A stretch of 64,000 bases of DNA from Algoriphagus hitonicola (GTDB lineage Bacteria; Bacteroidota; Bacteroidia; Cytophagales; Cyclobacteriaceae), in assembly GCF_900113375.1 (NCBI RefSeq), contig NZ_FOPC01000015.1, positions 1 to 64,000 of the forward strand. Direction: 5' to 3'. The notes under the pieces were generated by a model. That model was given only the letters and a program-made list of their open reading frames with translations. It searched no databases and was not told the DNA's origin. The position numbers and the translations under genes are program-made. This document shows positions 48,142 to 56,430 of the stretch, piece by piece; the first letter of the stretch is position 1; each line of letters begins with the position of its first letter.

Positions 48142-49317
48142 TTAATCTACGGGTATCTTCACATGGAAAGTAGTTCCTTTCCCTACTTCGCTCGTAAAGG
48201 TAATATCTCCCTTGAGTACTTCAAGACACTTTTTGACAATTGACAGCCCCAATCCGGAGCCTTCGACGATTCCTACATTGTGGGCTCTGAAAAAACGATC
48301 ATAAAGTTGATCCTGTTCCCCTTTTGGAATCCCAATTCCTTTATCCTGGATTTTCGCAATCAATTGGCCATCCTCATAATTCAGGACAAATTTGACCTCT
48401 CCTTCGTCTTTGGAGTATTTGACTGCATTAGAAAGGAGATTTTCAAAAACCTGATAAAGCAAATCACTATCCGAAACGATCACTTTAGGCAAATCTCCTA
48501 GTTCGGTTTTGATTTTCACATTGTTTTCTACTCCCGCCTTGACCGTATCGAGCACTTCCTTGATAAAAGCCTGAACAAACATCTTTTTGGGTTTGTACTC
48601 CATTTTATTCGCGTCAGCTTTCCCGAAAAATAGAACCGAAGTCAGCAAATTATTCAGTGCCCGAACTGAATTTTCGATTTTCATCGCATGCTTTGCGATT
48701 TTTTGTTTGAAAGGATGGTCCTTTTCGGCGTAGAGTTGCAGCAACTGCGCAGAGCTCAAAATCGAAGTAAGCGGTGTCTTAAATCCGTGGGAAACATTTA
48801 ATACGATTCGGGATTTGAGTTCATTGATTTCCCGTTCCTTTTCGAGCGCTTTGGTCAGTTCCTTATTGGCTTCGTAGAGCTCGGCGGTCCGCTGTTTGAC
48901 TTTTTCTTCCAGCTCGTTGTTAAGTTTTTGAAGTTCTTTTTCTTTTCGGTCTTTGAAAATCGCCAACTCAATCACCATGTTGAGCTCACGGATGTTGAAT
49001 GGTTTGATTACATAGGCACTGGGATTGGTACCGACTACTTTATTGAGTGTTTCGGCATCCGAGCTGGCACTCAGGTATACGACAGGAATGTCAAACTTCT
49101 CATTGATGATCTCCGTCGTTTTGATTCCATCGAGCTCCCCTGAGAGATTGATATCCATCATCACGATTTCGGCCGGCTCCTCTTCCAAAATTTGAAGGGC
49201 CATCTCTCCAGAGTCCGCTATTCCAATGATTTCATGATTGTTTTTTTCCAGTGCTCGCTTCAATAAAAGTGCAGAGACCGAGTCATCTTCTACGATTAAA
49301 ACCTTTAGGCTAAACAT
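48142..49317 (-). CDS. Response regulator-histidine kinase hybrid (REC-HK) with atypical H-box
   Basis: 391 residues. REC domain 1-125 (phosphoacceptor Asp55 in VMMDINL, Lys105). A long coiled coil (about 125-170) follows, then DHp and HATPase_c (NLLSNAVKYS, DKGIGIP, GSGLGLSIVK). The phosphoacceptor His177 is followed by Gly (VSHGFKTPL); in HisKA kinases this residue is Glu or Asp and acts in catalysis. The kinase may be slow, work mainly as a phosphatase, or use a different base. It has no sensor or membrane part, so it is cytoplasmic and takes its input through REC. Confidence 0.92.
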   Translation of the reverse strand: MFSLKVLIVEDDSVSALLLKRALEKNNHEIIGIADSGEMALQILEEEPAEIVMMDINLSGELDGIKTTEIINEKFDIPVVYLSASSDAETLNKVVGTNPSAYVIKPFNIRELNMVIELAIFKDRKEKELQKLNNELEEKVKQRTAELYEANKELTKALEKEREINELKSRIVLNVSHGFKTPLTSILSSAQLLQLYAEKDHPFKQKIAKHAMKIENSVRALNNLLTSVLFFGKADANKMEYKPKKMFVQAFIKEVLDTVKAGVENNVKIKTELGDLPKVIVSDSDLLYQVFENLLSNAVKYSKDEGEVKFVLNYEDGQLIAKIQDKGIGIPKGEQDQLYDRFFRAHNVGIVEGSGLGLSIVKKCLEVLKGDITFTSEVGKGTTFHVKIPVD

Positions 49318-49349
49318 GTATCAAAATTTATTTTTTGAAAATACAAAAA

Positions 49350-52300
49350 TTATGAATTTGGCAAGGGAATTTCAACGATTACTGTGGTTCCTTTTCCTTT
49401 TTGACTGGTAATATTGATTTTGCCAGAGAGCAAATCAACCAAATGTCTCGTAATACTCAGACCAAGGCCCGTTCCCTCAAATTGCCGCTGATGCCCGGCA
49501 CTCTCCTGCTCAAATGGGTCAAATACCTTTTCCAAAAATTCAGATGACATCCCTACTCCCTGATCCCGAACTTCTAATTTCAACCAATTGCTGCTTACCT
49601 CCACCTTGATCCAAACACTCCCTTTCCAGGAATATTTGATCGCATTTCCCAGGATATTATTCAAAATAATTTCAGTAAATCTCCGATCAATCTGAATAAC
49701 CTGTTCTTGATCCGGCAACTCAGCCTTTAATTCCAATTTACTCTTTTTGGCAAGTACCTGAAAAGATTTCAACAAGTGAGTGGTAAATTCTCGAATCGGA
49801 GTAGGCAAATACTCCACTTCCATTTTCTTGGCTTCGATTTTAGCCATATCCAACAGGGAATTAATCGTCTGTAGTAGACGCTCTCCACTTTGAAGAATAA
49901 TATCAAGCTGAGAGATCAATTTGGGATTTTCGGCATGAGTCATCATGATATGCTCTGCTCCCCCGATGATCCCATTGAGTGGGGTACGGATTTCATGACT
50001 CACATTGGACAGCAGACTGGTTTTGAATCGGTTGGCTTGCTCGGCTTCTTCTTTTGCCTCCCGAAGTTTGGTCGCAATGGCTTTTTCCGACGATATATCT
50101 CTCAATACGGTCAAAATCACCTTTTTCCCCTCAAGGCTATCCTCTTGAATGACTCGGTTAAAGAGCGCGACATCCAAATTTCCTCTGGGTACGATGATTC
50201 GCGCTTCCATTTCAAATCCTTCCTCATCGATTTGATTCATTCTGCTTTTAAACTCATTGTAGGATGAATCCTCTCCATTTTCACTAAAAATCAACTCACT
50301 GAACTTTTTACCTGATAATTCCTCCGGGTCTATTTTTAGCCAATGAGCAATGGCGGGGTTGGCGGCTATGATCGTATCCCCATCGTAGCTCAGCGCCAAC
50401 CCGTCTTTTGAGCTATTCCATACATTTTTAAATTGCTCCTCGATAAATAACTTTGCCTTATCCGAGCGGTCAAACGCAGACTTAAGAGAACCCACTTTTT
50501 GGAATTGTCGAAAAAGCACATTGATCAAAATCCCAATGGCTACGAATACCAAGGCCACCAAAACCAAGAACCAAGCCCGGAGGTAGAAAGGCTTGAGAAT
50601 TCTAAAAGGTGTGCTCACAACCGTTTCAGAAAAGGAGCTCCCCGCATAGGAGGCTTTTAGTTCCAATTGATATTCGCCCGGAGCCAGATTCCCAAAAAAA
50701 AGCGTGGATGATTTGGGGTCCGTGATGATTTGCCAATCTTCCCCGAACCCATTGAGCCGGTAATGAATCCACAATGGCTCTGATTCATTAAATCCAACGG
50801 CCGTAAAATCTACTTCGAGAGAGTTTTGGTCATTTGGAAAACTCAACTCCTCCTGAGTTAACGTTTGATCTCCGATTTTCATTTGGCCAAGGCTGACTTT
50901 GGGACTGCCATAGGCTAGAAAATTTTCGGATTGAAAAAACATGGAAAATCCACGTACAGTACCGATCAAAAGGTTTTGATTTTCTGCTTCAATCAATGCA
51001 CCTCGATTGATTTCATTGGCGATTAATCCATTGGATTCATTATAATGAATGATCGAATCCTGCTCAATCCCATAAATCCCGTCATCCGTCCCGACCCAAA
51101 TCCGCTTTTTGCTGTCTTTCATCAGGACAAAAACCGGTCGGTTGATCAATTCATCGGTCAGAGAATAAGGCATGACTTGATCATCTTTGATGATTTTCAG
51201 TCCACTTTCAGTTCCTAAAAGCAGCCCATCTTCCGTTTCCAAAAAATCATAACCTTCGGCGATGACCATTCGATCATTTTCCACAAACGGAACCGGATTA
51301 TCCAGCTTAGAAGCCCGCATGATAATTAATCTCCCATCCGAAAGCACTGAAGATTTGCGGAGATAGAAAAAAGAATCACCTAGCAAATCCCTGATTTCTT
51401 CTTTCAGATTATTTTCATACAGCGCTTGTCCACGAGCGAAAATCGAAGAGATAAACACATCTTGTGGCCCCGTGATGATCAAGCTATCTCCGACAGTTTG
51501 CACATTGGAAATACTGACCCTAGAATCTGGTGGATAAAGCTGTATTTCTTTCTTTTCGGTATTCACCAAACCCACTCCGGCCCAATTTGCCGAAAACCAA
51601 ACCTGTCCATCTTGCCCTTGTGTAAAATTAATGATCCTTCCCGTGGGAATCCCATCTGGAAACTCATCCCGATAGAGGGTTTGGAGCTGATAGCGAGAAT
51701 AGTATTGAATGCCATTATTGAAGCCGAAAAGGTATTCCCCTTCTTTTACCCGGTGAATGGCTGTCACTTCTTCCCCCAAAAGCTCCGAACTCCAATAGCC
51801 ATAATTTTGAAAAATCAGGCTATTGATATTGACCAAACCCCGATTGGTGCTCATCCACAAAATCCCCTCTCGATCAATAAAATAATCCTGTATACTAAAG
51901 GAGTTGATAATAAACTCTAGTCCCAGTTCCAAGGGTCTACTCTGACCAAGTTTGAGCTTTCGCAAAGGAGAATTGAAATGATAAAAAACGTTTCCTTTAT
52001 CAAATCCCAACCCAAAATATTCGGTAGAGAAAAAATAATCTTTCGAAAAATTTTGATCCACAAATTCCTCTGGAAATCTCAAATCCGCACCTTTTGCCAG
52101 GTAATTTTTCCCTAGAAAATAATACTGATTGTCAGGTCCTTTTTTCACGTTTACGGGAAGTGAAGGTAGCTCTAGCCCTTCAAGCGGAATAGGCCTCAAT
52201 TCCCCCTCCCCGATCAAAAAGATCCCGTTTTCAAAAACTCCATAAACTTGATCGGAAAATTTTTCCAGCGAGTTCAATCGCCCCATGGTCTCGACCTCCC

Positions 52301-52793
52301 TGTTAATTTCTTCTGCTTCTCCATCTCCGACCCAAGTAAAAAACTGAAACTCCGTCTCCAAGAAAAAAAGCTGATCCTTTCCACTCCCGAAAGATTGAAA
52401 GTGAATATTTGAACTGAATTCTGAATCAATAGGCAGATTCAAATCAAATTCCTCCCATTCTCCATAGCCCCCTTTGAATAATTTGGGCAAACCCGAGTTG
52501 TTATAGATCCAAACCAAGCCATCTTCGGCGACGTGAAGCGAAACCTGAAAGTCAAAATTGGAATACAGCGAATCCGGCAAAGCAAAAGTCTGAAAACCGT
52601 CTGAATAAAAAACCCCTCTTGCCGTCGAAAACCACATGCGCCCTAGGCTGTCCTGCTCCATCTGAAAAATATTCTGAACCGGCAATTTGACGCCTTTGGG
52701 AACAGTATTGTACTTAAAGGATTGCCCAAATCCCAACGAAATATTTGCCAAAAAAAGCAGAGAAATAAACGACAATCGAACACGAATAACCAC
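49350..52793 (-). CDS. Membrane sensor histidine kinase with propeller and Y_Y_Y input domains
   Basis: 1147 residues. Signal peptide (1-23), then two periplasmic beta-propellers of Reg_prop repeats (about 30-640, [23 protein letters not shown]), a Y_Y_Y domain (about 650-730) and one membrane helix (about 740-762). A cytoplasmic PAS domain follows (about 795-895), then DHp with His933 ([12 protein letters not shown]) and HATPase_c ([12 protein letters not shown]). There is no C-terminal REC or AraC domain, so unlike a hybrid two-component system it needs a separate regulator; none is next to it, though the REC-kinase downstream is a candidate. The ligand is unknown. Confidence 0.94.
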   Translation of the reverse strand: MVIRVRLSFISLLFLANISLGFGQSFKYNTVPKGVKLPVQNIFQMEQDSLGRMWFSTARGVFYSDGFQTFALPDSLYSNFDFQVSLHVAEDGLVWIYNNSGLPKLFKGGYGEWEEFDLNLPIDSEFSSNIHFQSFGSGKDQLFFLETEFQFFTWVGDGEAEEINREVETMGRLNSLEKFSDQVYGVFENGIFLIGEGELRPIPLEGLELPSLPVNVKKGPDNQYYFLGKNYLAKGADLRFPEEFVDQNFSKDYFFSTEYFGLGFDKGNVFYHFNSPLRKLKLGQSRPLELGLEFIINSFSIQDYFIDREGILWMSTNRGLVNINSLIFQNYGYWSSELLGEEVTAIHRVKEGEYLFGFNNGIQYYSRYQLQTLYRDEFPDGIPTGRIINFTQGQDGQVWFSANWAGVGLVNTEKKEIQLYPPDSRVSISNVQTVGDSLIITGPQDVFISSIFARGQALYENNLKEEIRDLLGDSFFYLRKSSVLSDGRLIIMRASKLDNPVPFVENDRMVIAEGYDFLETEDGLLLGTESGLKIIKDDQVMPYSLTDELINRPVFVLMKDSKKRIWVGTDDGIYGIEQDSIIHYNESNGLIANEINRGALIEAENQNLLIGTVRGFSMFFQSENFLAYGSPKVSLGQMKIGDQTLTQEELSFPNDQNSLEVDFTAVGFNESEPLWIHYRLNGFGEDWQIITDPKSSTLFFGNLAPGEYQLELKASYAGSSFSETVVSTPFRILKPFYLRAWFLVLVALVFVAIGILINVLFRQFQKVGSLKSAFDRSDKAKLFIEEQFKNVWNSSKDGLALSYDGDTIIAANPAIAHWLKIDPEELSGKKFSELIFSENGEDSSYNEFKSRMNQIDEEGFEMEARIIVPRGNLDVALFNRVIQEDSLEGKKVILTVLRDISSEKAIATKLREAKEEAEQANRFKTSLLSNVSHEIRTPLNGIIGGAEHIMMTHAENPKLISQLDIILQSGERLLQTINSLLDMAKIEAKKMEVEYLPTPIREFTTHLLKSFQVLAKKSKLELKAELPDQEQVIQIDRRFTEIILNNILGNAIKYSWKGSVWIKVEVSSNWLKLEVRDQGVGMSSEFLEKVFDPFEQESAGHQRQFEGTGLGLSITRHLVDLLSGKINITSQKGKGTTVIVEIPLPNS

Positions 52794-52854
52794 GGAAGCG
52801 AAGTTAGAAAAAGAATTCCGATGTCAAATAACCCAGAGAATGTTAATCAATTCT

Positions 52855-52884
52855 TTTGTGAGCGGGTGGTTTCTCTTATTTTTG
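52855..52884 (+). promoter_or_regulatory. Promoter for sucD
   Basis: TTTG (52855-52858) and TATTTTTG (52877-52884) lie 18 bases apart, close to the Bacteroidota consensus. The transcription start is expected near 52891, 17 bp before the ATG. Confidence 0.62.
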
Positions 52885-52907
52885 TGCCAAACTTTAAAAT
52901 TCGAAGC

Positions 52908-53789
52908 ATGAGTGTACTAGTCAATAAAAATTCCAAGGTAATCGTACAGGGATTTACCGGGTCTGAGGGCTCATTTCACGCCCAGCAAATGATTGAATAC
53001 GGCACCAATGTCGTGGGTGGTGTCACCCCAGGCAAAGGCGGGTCAACTCATTTGGAAAGGCCAGTTTTTAATTCGGTAGAAGAAGCTGTTCAGAAGACTG
53101 GTGCCGACACCTCTATTATTTTTGTGCCTCCGGCTTTTGCCGCTGATGCCATCATGGAGGCCGCAGATGCTGGAATTCAAGTCATCATCACCATTACAGA
53201 AGGTATTCCTGTGGCGGATATGATGAAAGCCAAGCCTTACATCAAAGAGCGTGGTGTTACTTTAATCGGTCCTAACTGCCCAGGAGTCATTACTCCGGGA
53301 GAAGCTAAAGTTGGAATCATGCCGGGATTTGTTTTTAAGCCAGGACGTATCGGTATCGTGTCTAAATCGGGAACCTTGACCTATGAAGCCGCCGATCAAG
53401 TGGCAAAAGCCGGTCTAGGCGTGTCCACCGCCATCGGTATCGGAGGAGATCCTATCATCGGAACTTCCACCAAGCAAGCTGTCCAACTTCTGATGGAAGA
53501 TCCAGAAACAGATGCGATCGTCATGATCGGTGAAATCGGCGGAAATTACGAAGCAGAAGCGGCTAAGTGGATTCGTGAAACTGGAAACAAGAAACCTGTG
53601 GTAGGATTCATCGCGGGACAGACAGCCCCTCCGGGACGAAGAATGGGCCATGCCGGAGCAATCATCGGTGGAGCGGATGATACCGCTGCTGCCAAAATGA
53701 GAATTATGAAAGAAAATGGCATTCACGTGGCTGAATCGCCTGCTGAAATCGGAGCCGTGATGGCTAAGGTTTTGGGCGTAAACGCTTAA
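52908..53789 (+). CDS. sucD: Succinate-CoA ligase, alpha subunit
   Basis: 293 residues from the ATG at 52908 ([18 protein letters not shown]). A longer in-frame start at 52722 lies over the divergent kinase gene and its promoter and is rejected. It binds CoA and is phosphorylated on His248 ([13 protein letters not shown]), converting succinyl-CoA to succinate with NTP synthesis in the TCA cycle. The beta subunit gene sucC is not in the window. Ends in a strong terminator. Confidence 0.97.
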   Translation: MSVLVNKNSKVIVQGFTGSEGSFHAQQMIEYGTNVVGGVTPGKGGSTHLERPVFNSVEEAVQKTGADTSIIFVPPAFAADAIMEAADAGIQVIITITEGIPVADMMKAKPYIKERGVTLIGPNCPGVITPGEAKVGIMPGFVFKPGRIGIVSKSGTLTYEAADQVAKAGLGVSTAIGIGGDPIIGTSTKQAVQLLMEDPETDAIVMIGEIGGNYEAEAAKWIRETGNKKPVVGFIAGQTAPPGRRMGHAGAIIGGADDTAAAKMRIMKENGIHVAESPAEIGAVMAKVLGVNA

Positions 53790-53813
53790 GGATAGACCTT
53801 TTAAAATTTAGAA

Positions 53814-53850
53814 AACCCGCTTTGAAATCAATCACAAAGCGGGTTTTTTA
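53814..53850 (+). terminator. Terminator after sucD
   Basis: AACCCGCTTTG pairs with CAAAGCGGGTT around a 10-base loop, followed by TTTTATTTT. It starts 24 bp past the stop. Confidence 0.92.
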
Positions 53851-53874
53851 TTTTAATTGAATCCAATCCCTCAC

Positions 53875-54471
53875 CTAAAAACTCAACCCTAAACTGGAAC
53901 TAAGCCCAAATAAGTAAAAATTAACTGTCTCTAAAGCAAATTCTTCATTGATAAAATCTATTCTTGGTGTATACCCTATCCTAAAAAAGAAACCTCCTTC
54001 TGGTTTTTGATACCTATACCCAACTCTCGGTACAATAGATTTAACCCAAAAGGCCTTATTTGTGGTAGTTCCGGGAATTTCTCCATCGACATAATAACGT
54101 TTATCTCGATACGTATAAAATCCAGTTCCAAACTCCAAATTATGCTTTGATCTCCCTGAGAAGGCGGTGATCTCTGTTAGAAAAACCGGTTTCACATAAC
54201 CTGAATGTATGGACTCAATTTCATCTTGAAAAAGCATAGAGAAACCTGCACTTCCAGCCAATTTTAGCTTGTCTTTTTGGAATATAATCCGACCATAATT
54301 AAGTGAATAGCCTACAGCGCTCCAGGCAAAATCAGCATGTAATACATTCTTCGCCATGAAAATCTCTGCTTTGGATTCTACCAGGTCTTTGCTTTGTGCA
54401 GTTGCATGATTTTTGGAAAACACCAAAATCATCAAAGCTGAAAAGAGCATATATTTATTAGGAATTGACAT
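53875..54471 (-). CDS. Outer-membrane beta-barrel-like protein, function unknown
   Basis: 198 residues from the ATG at 54471; a frame to 54528 adds 19 unlikely residues. Signal peptide (about 1-25, ending ATAQS), then alternating amphipathic strands (GFSMLFQDEIES, RVGYRYQKPEGGFFFRIGY) and a C-terminal Phe (SLGLSF), as in barrel proteins. I do not recognise the family. It lies 82 bp after a propeller lipoprotein gene and is AT-richer than the housekeeping genes around. Probably the third gene of a peptide-propeller-barrel transcript. Confidence 0.72.
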   Translation of the reverse strand: MSIPNKYMLFSALMILVFSKNHATAQSKDLVESKAEIFMAKNVLHADFAWSAVGYSLNYGRIIFQKDKLKLAGSAGFSMLFQDEIESIHSGYVKPVFLTEITAFSGRSKHNLEFGTGFYTYRDKRYYVDGEIPGTTTNKAFWVKSIVPRVGYRYQKPEGGFFFRIGYTPRIDFINEEFALETVNFYLFGLSSSLGLSF

Positions 54472-54552
54472 AAGATTTACATTTAAAGCGTAACTAATTT
54501 TTATGATCCCCCTCCTTTTATAAGGCAAATCAAAAACTCAACTTATTTTTTA

Positions 54553-55728
54553 TTAAAACTTCCTGAGTTGATATTTTGCTAGGACAAGGAAATCATCAGA
54601 GTCTAATTGTTTGGCTACTTTTGTAAAATCATTATCCATCCCTTTAAATTGGTCAGATTCATTCCTTAATTTGCTCATGAGTTCGTCAGGTTGGTAGAAA
54701 CTATAGATAATATTATCCCTAAGGTTTTTCATGAGAAATTTTTCCATTCCATTATCTATGTCATTTACAAACTTGTCGATTAAAATAGTTTTACCACTTG
54801 TGAGGTGGTATATAAAATGGCCGTAAAATAATCCAGATTTGAATCTACTTGAAATCAATCCATCATCACAGTAAAGCGTAGGGATATGATATCTGTATTT
54901 ATTAATGAAATCATCTCTATTCATTAGTGAAACCAAACCATTTGCATCATCTACATATGGGGAAACCATATCAAAGGGTAATTGATGGCTTTCAAAATCA
55001 AGGTAAATTTTTTGATGGATTGATTTATTTTTTATCCAATAGATAGTGTCTAACATTGTCAGAGAAAAAAATATATCAGCTCCGAAGCTTGAAGATACCA
55101 TCGCATTTTTCTCTATCCATGATGGAGTAGAAGGAAGATCAAAAATCTTTTCTGATAATATATCATTTTCATTATTATAAAAATGGAAGGTTCCCTTTTT
55201 GTTTTTTAAAGATTCCAGATTTGGTGAAGCGTAATACGTAAAGAAAAGGGCTTTTTCATTATTATTTAGAGATAGAAATAGATTTGGTTGAAATGGAAGG
55301 GATTCTTCTTCAATGAAATCTCCTGTAAGATCAAATTTCATAATTTTATTAATACTTAATACCTCGATGAGATTTTCAAATGGGTTAAAAGCTACATCAA
55401 TAATTGAAGTGGTCTTTCCAGGCCCTTCGCCATAAAATGAAAATTCCGACAATAGTTTTCCCTTCAGATCATAAACCAAGAAATTCATGGTATTAGTGTG
55501 GTCAGCCAAAATCATTACCGAGTCTGTAATAAATACTTTCTCAGGCCTCTCCATGTAATGACTTTTAGGAAAATCTAGTAGTAGGTAATCAATTGATTCT
55601 ACAATTTCTGAAAGGTTCGATATCCCTTTTCCACCCAAAGAAATTGAGGTGATATTGTTCTGATTTTGTGGCTTAGAGCAATTAATTAGAGCCAAGATGA
55701 GGAAAGAAAAAAAGTAATTATTTCTCAT
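54553..55728 (-). CDS. Six-bladed beta-propeller lipoprotein
   Basis: 391 residues. Lipoprotein signal (LALINC, Cys17). The opening SEIVESIDYLLLDF followed by VFITDSVMILADHT and VYDLKGKLLSEF is the pattern of the Bacteroidota 6-bladed propeller (BF3164-like, DUF5128) lipoproteins. The function of these is not known; they often sit beside short secreted peptide genes. Here a 66-residue Cys-rich peptide gene lies 56 bp upstream on the same strand. Markedly AT-rich. Confidence 0.85.
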   Translation of the reverse strand: MRNNYFFSFLILALINCSKPQNQNNITSISLGGKGISNLSEIVESIDYLLLDFPKSHYMERPEKVFITDSVMILADHTNTMNFLVYDLKGKLLSEFSFYGEGPGKTTSIIDVAFNPFENLIEVLSINKIMKFDLTGDFIEEESLPFQPNLFLSLNNNEKALFFTYYASPNLESLKNKKGTFHFYNNENDILSEKIFDLPSTPSWIEKNAMVSSSFGADIFFSLTMLDTIYWIKNKSIHQKIYLDFESHQLPFDMVSPYVDDANGLVSLMNRDDFINKYRYHIPTLYCDDGLISSRFKSGLFYGHFIYHLTSGKTILIDKFVNDIDNGMEKFLMKNLRDNIIYSFYQPDELMSKLRNESDQFKGMDNDFTKVAKQLDSDDFLVLAKYQLRKF

Positions 55729-55784
55729 TTTGAATTTTTTAAAGGGAGGGTAGCATTTGCTACCCTAAGTCTATTAAAATTAAA

Positions 55785-55985
55785 TTACATTCCGCATGCT
55801 TCCTCGCAAGGAATTTGCTCCTCAACTCCGCATGGATCCGTACCGACTAGTCTACATTTTGTCACTGGAACCCCACAATAACATTCCTCTATTGCAACAT
55901 AATAGGCAGAATAACCTTTTGTTGGAACAAAAGAAAGCGCGAACAGGCCCAACACAAAAACTGTTGTGATTTTAAAATTTTTCAT
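55785..55985 (-). CDS. Small exported cysteine-rich peptide
   Basis: 66 residues. A clear signal peptide (1-27, MKNFK...TKGYSA) leaves a mature part of about 39 residues with six cysteines (35, 37, 44, 52, 60, 64), enough for three disulfides. It starts EECYCGVPVTKC. The arrangement with a downstream propeller lipoprotein recalls the NVEALA-type short proteins of Bacteroidota, though the NVEALA word itself is absent. Function unknown: a signal, toxin-like or surface peptide are all possible. The reading frame is supported by its signal peptide, a conventional start and its place at the head of the set. Confidence 0.72.
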   Translation of the reverse strand: MKNFKITTVFVLGLFALSFVPTKGYSAYYVAIEECYCGVPVTKCRLVGTDPCGVEEQIPCEEACGM

Positions 55986-56098
55986 TAGTAAATTAGTTTT
56001 GGTTAATTAATTAATTTAATTATTAAACTTCATAATAAGGTTGTTTACAGAGCCTTTTATTCCATTTTTTTTTGATAAGAGGTTTAATTTGATTATTA

Positions 56099-56311
56099 GT
56101 GGATATTTCGGATTTACTTTTCCAGCCTTTTCAGTCAAACCGTGCCACTTTGAATGAAATGGGAGCAGACCTTTCGCAGCAAAAAGCAATTGAAATAGCA
56201 AAAGGAATCTACACCATAGAAGTGCAGCTCAAATCAACAGGCAAGGAGCTGAGAAAAACACTTTTATTGAACGAGAGTCAACAAAAATTAGCAAAAATGT
56301 TCCCCTTTTGA
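56099..56311 (+). pseudogene. Possible relic of a secreted protein's C-terminal sorting domain
   Basis: A 70-codon frame from a GTG. The text ATLNEMGADLSQQ and AKGIYTIEVQLKSTGKELRK resembles the last part of a type A T9SS sorting domain (...LSxxxKGIYxIxVxxxxxxxxKKLLL), yet it continues 14 residues after the end and has no upstream protein. No RBS or signal peptide was seen. It may be a remnant left by rearrangement of the AT-rich patch. Low confidence. Confidence 0.35.
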
Positions 56312-56370
56312 TAAAAACAGGCATTAATGATTTGCTTTCGATTTTAGATGTCCCCGTATCGAAGTCTTAG

Positions 56371-56412
56371 AAAAAAAAACAAAGCCATCCTGAGATTTCA
56401 AGATGGCTTTGT
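56371..56412. terminator. Bidirectional terminator before the metalloprotease gene end
   Basis: ACAAAGCCATC (56379-56389) pairs with GATGGCTTTGT (56402-56412). On the minus strand a T-rich run (the complement of A9) follows, so it ends the metalloprotease transcript. Confidence 0.85.
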
Positions 56413-56430
56413 TTACCATTATGGTTCTGT

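Larger units (their letters stand above)
55986..56430. other. AT-rich intergenic stretch around the relic
   Basis: Apart from the possible relic frame and the terminator at 56379 nothing recognisable is present. Its left end is the upstream region of the peptide gene, with repeated TTAATTAATTAA-like words. Confidence 0.4.

Noticed and set aside
52722-52907. An upstream extension of sucD
   Set aside because: It overlaps the start and promoter of the divergent kinase gene; the family begins at the inner ATG, which also follows a good promoter.
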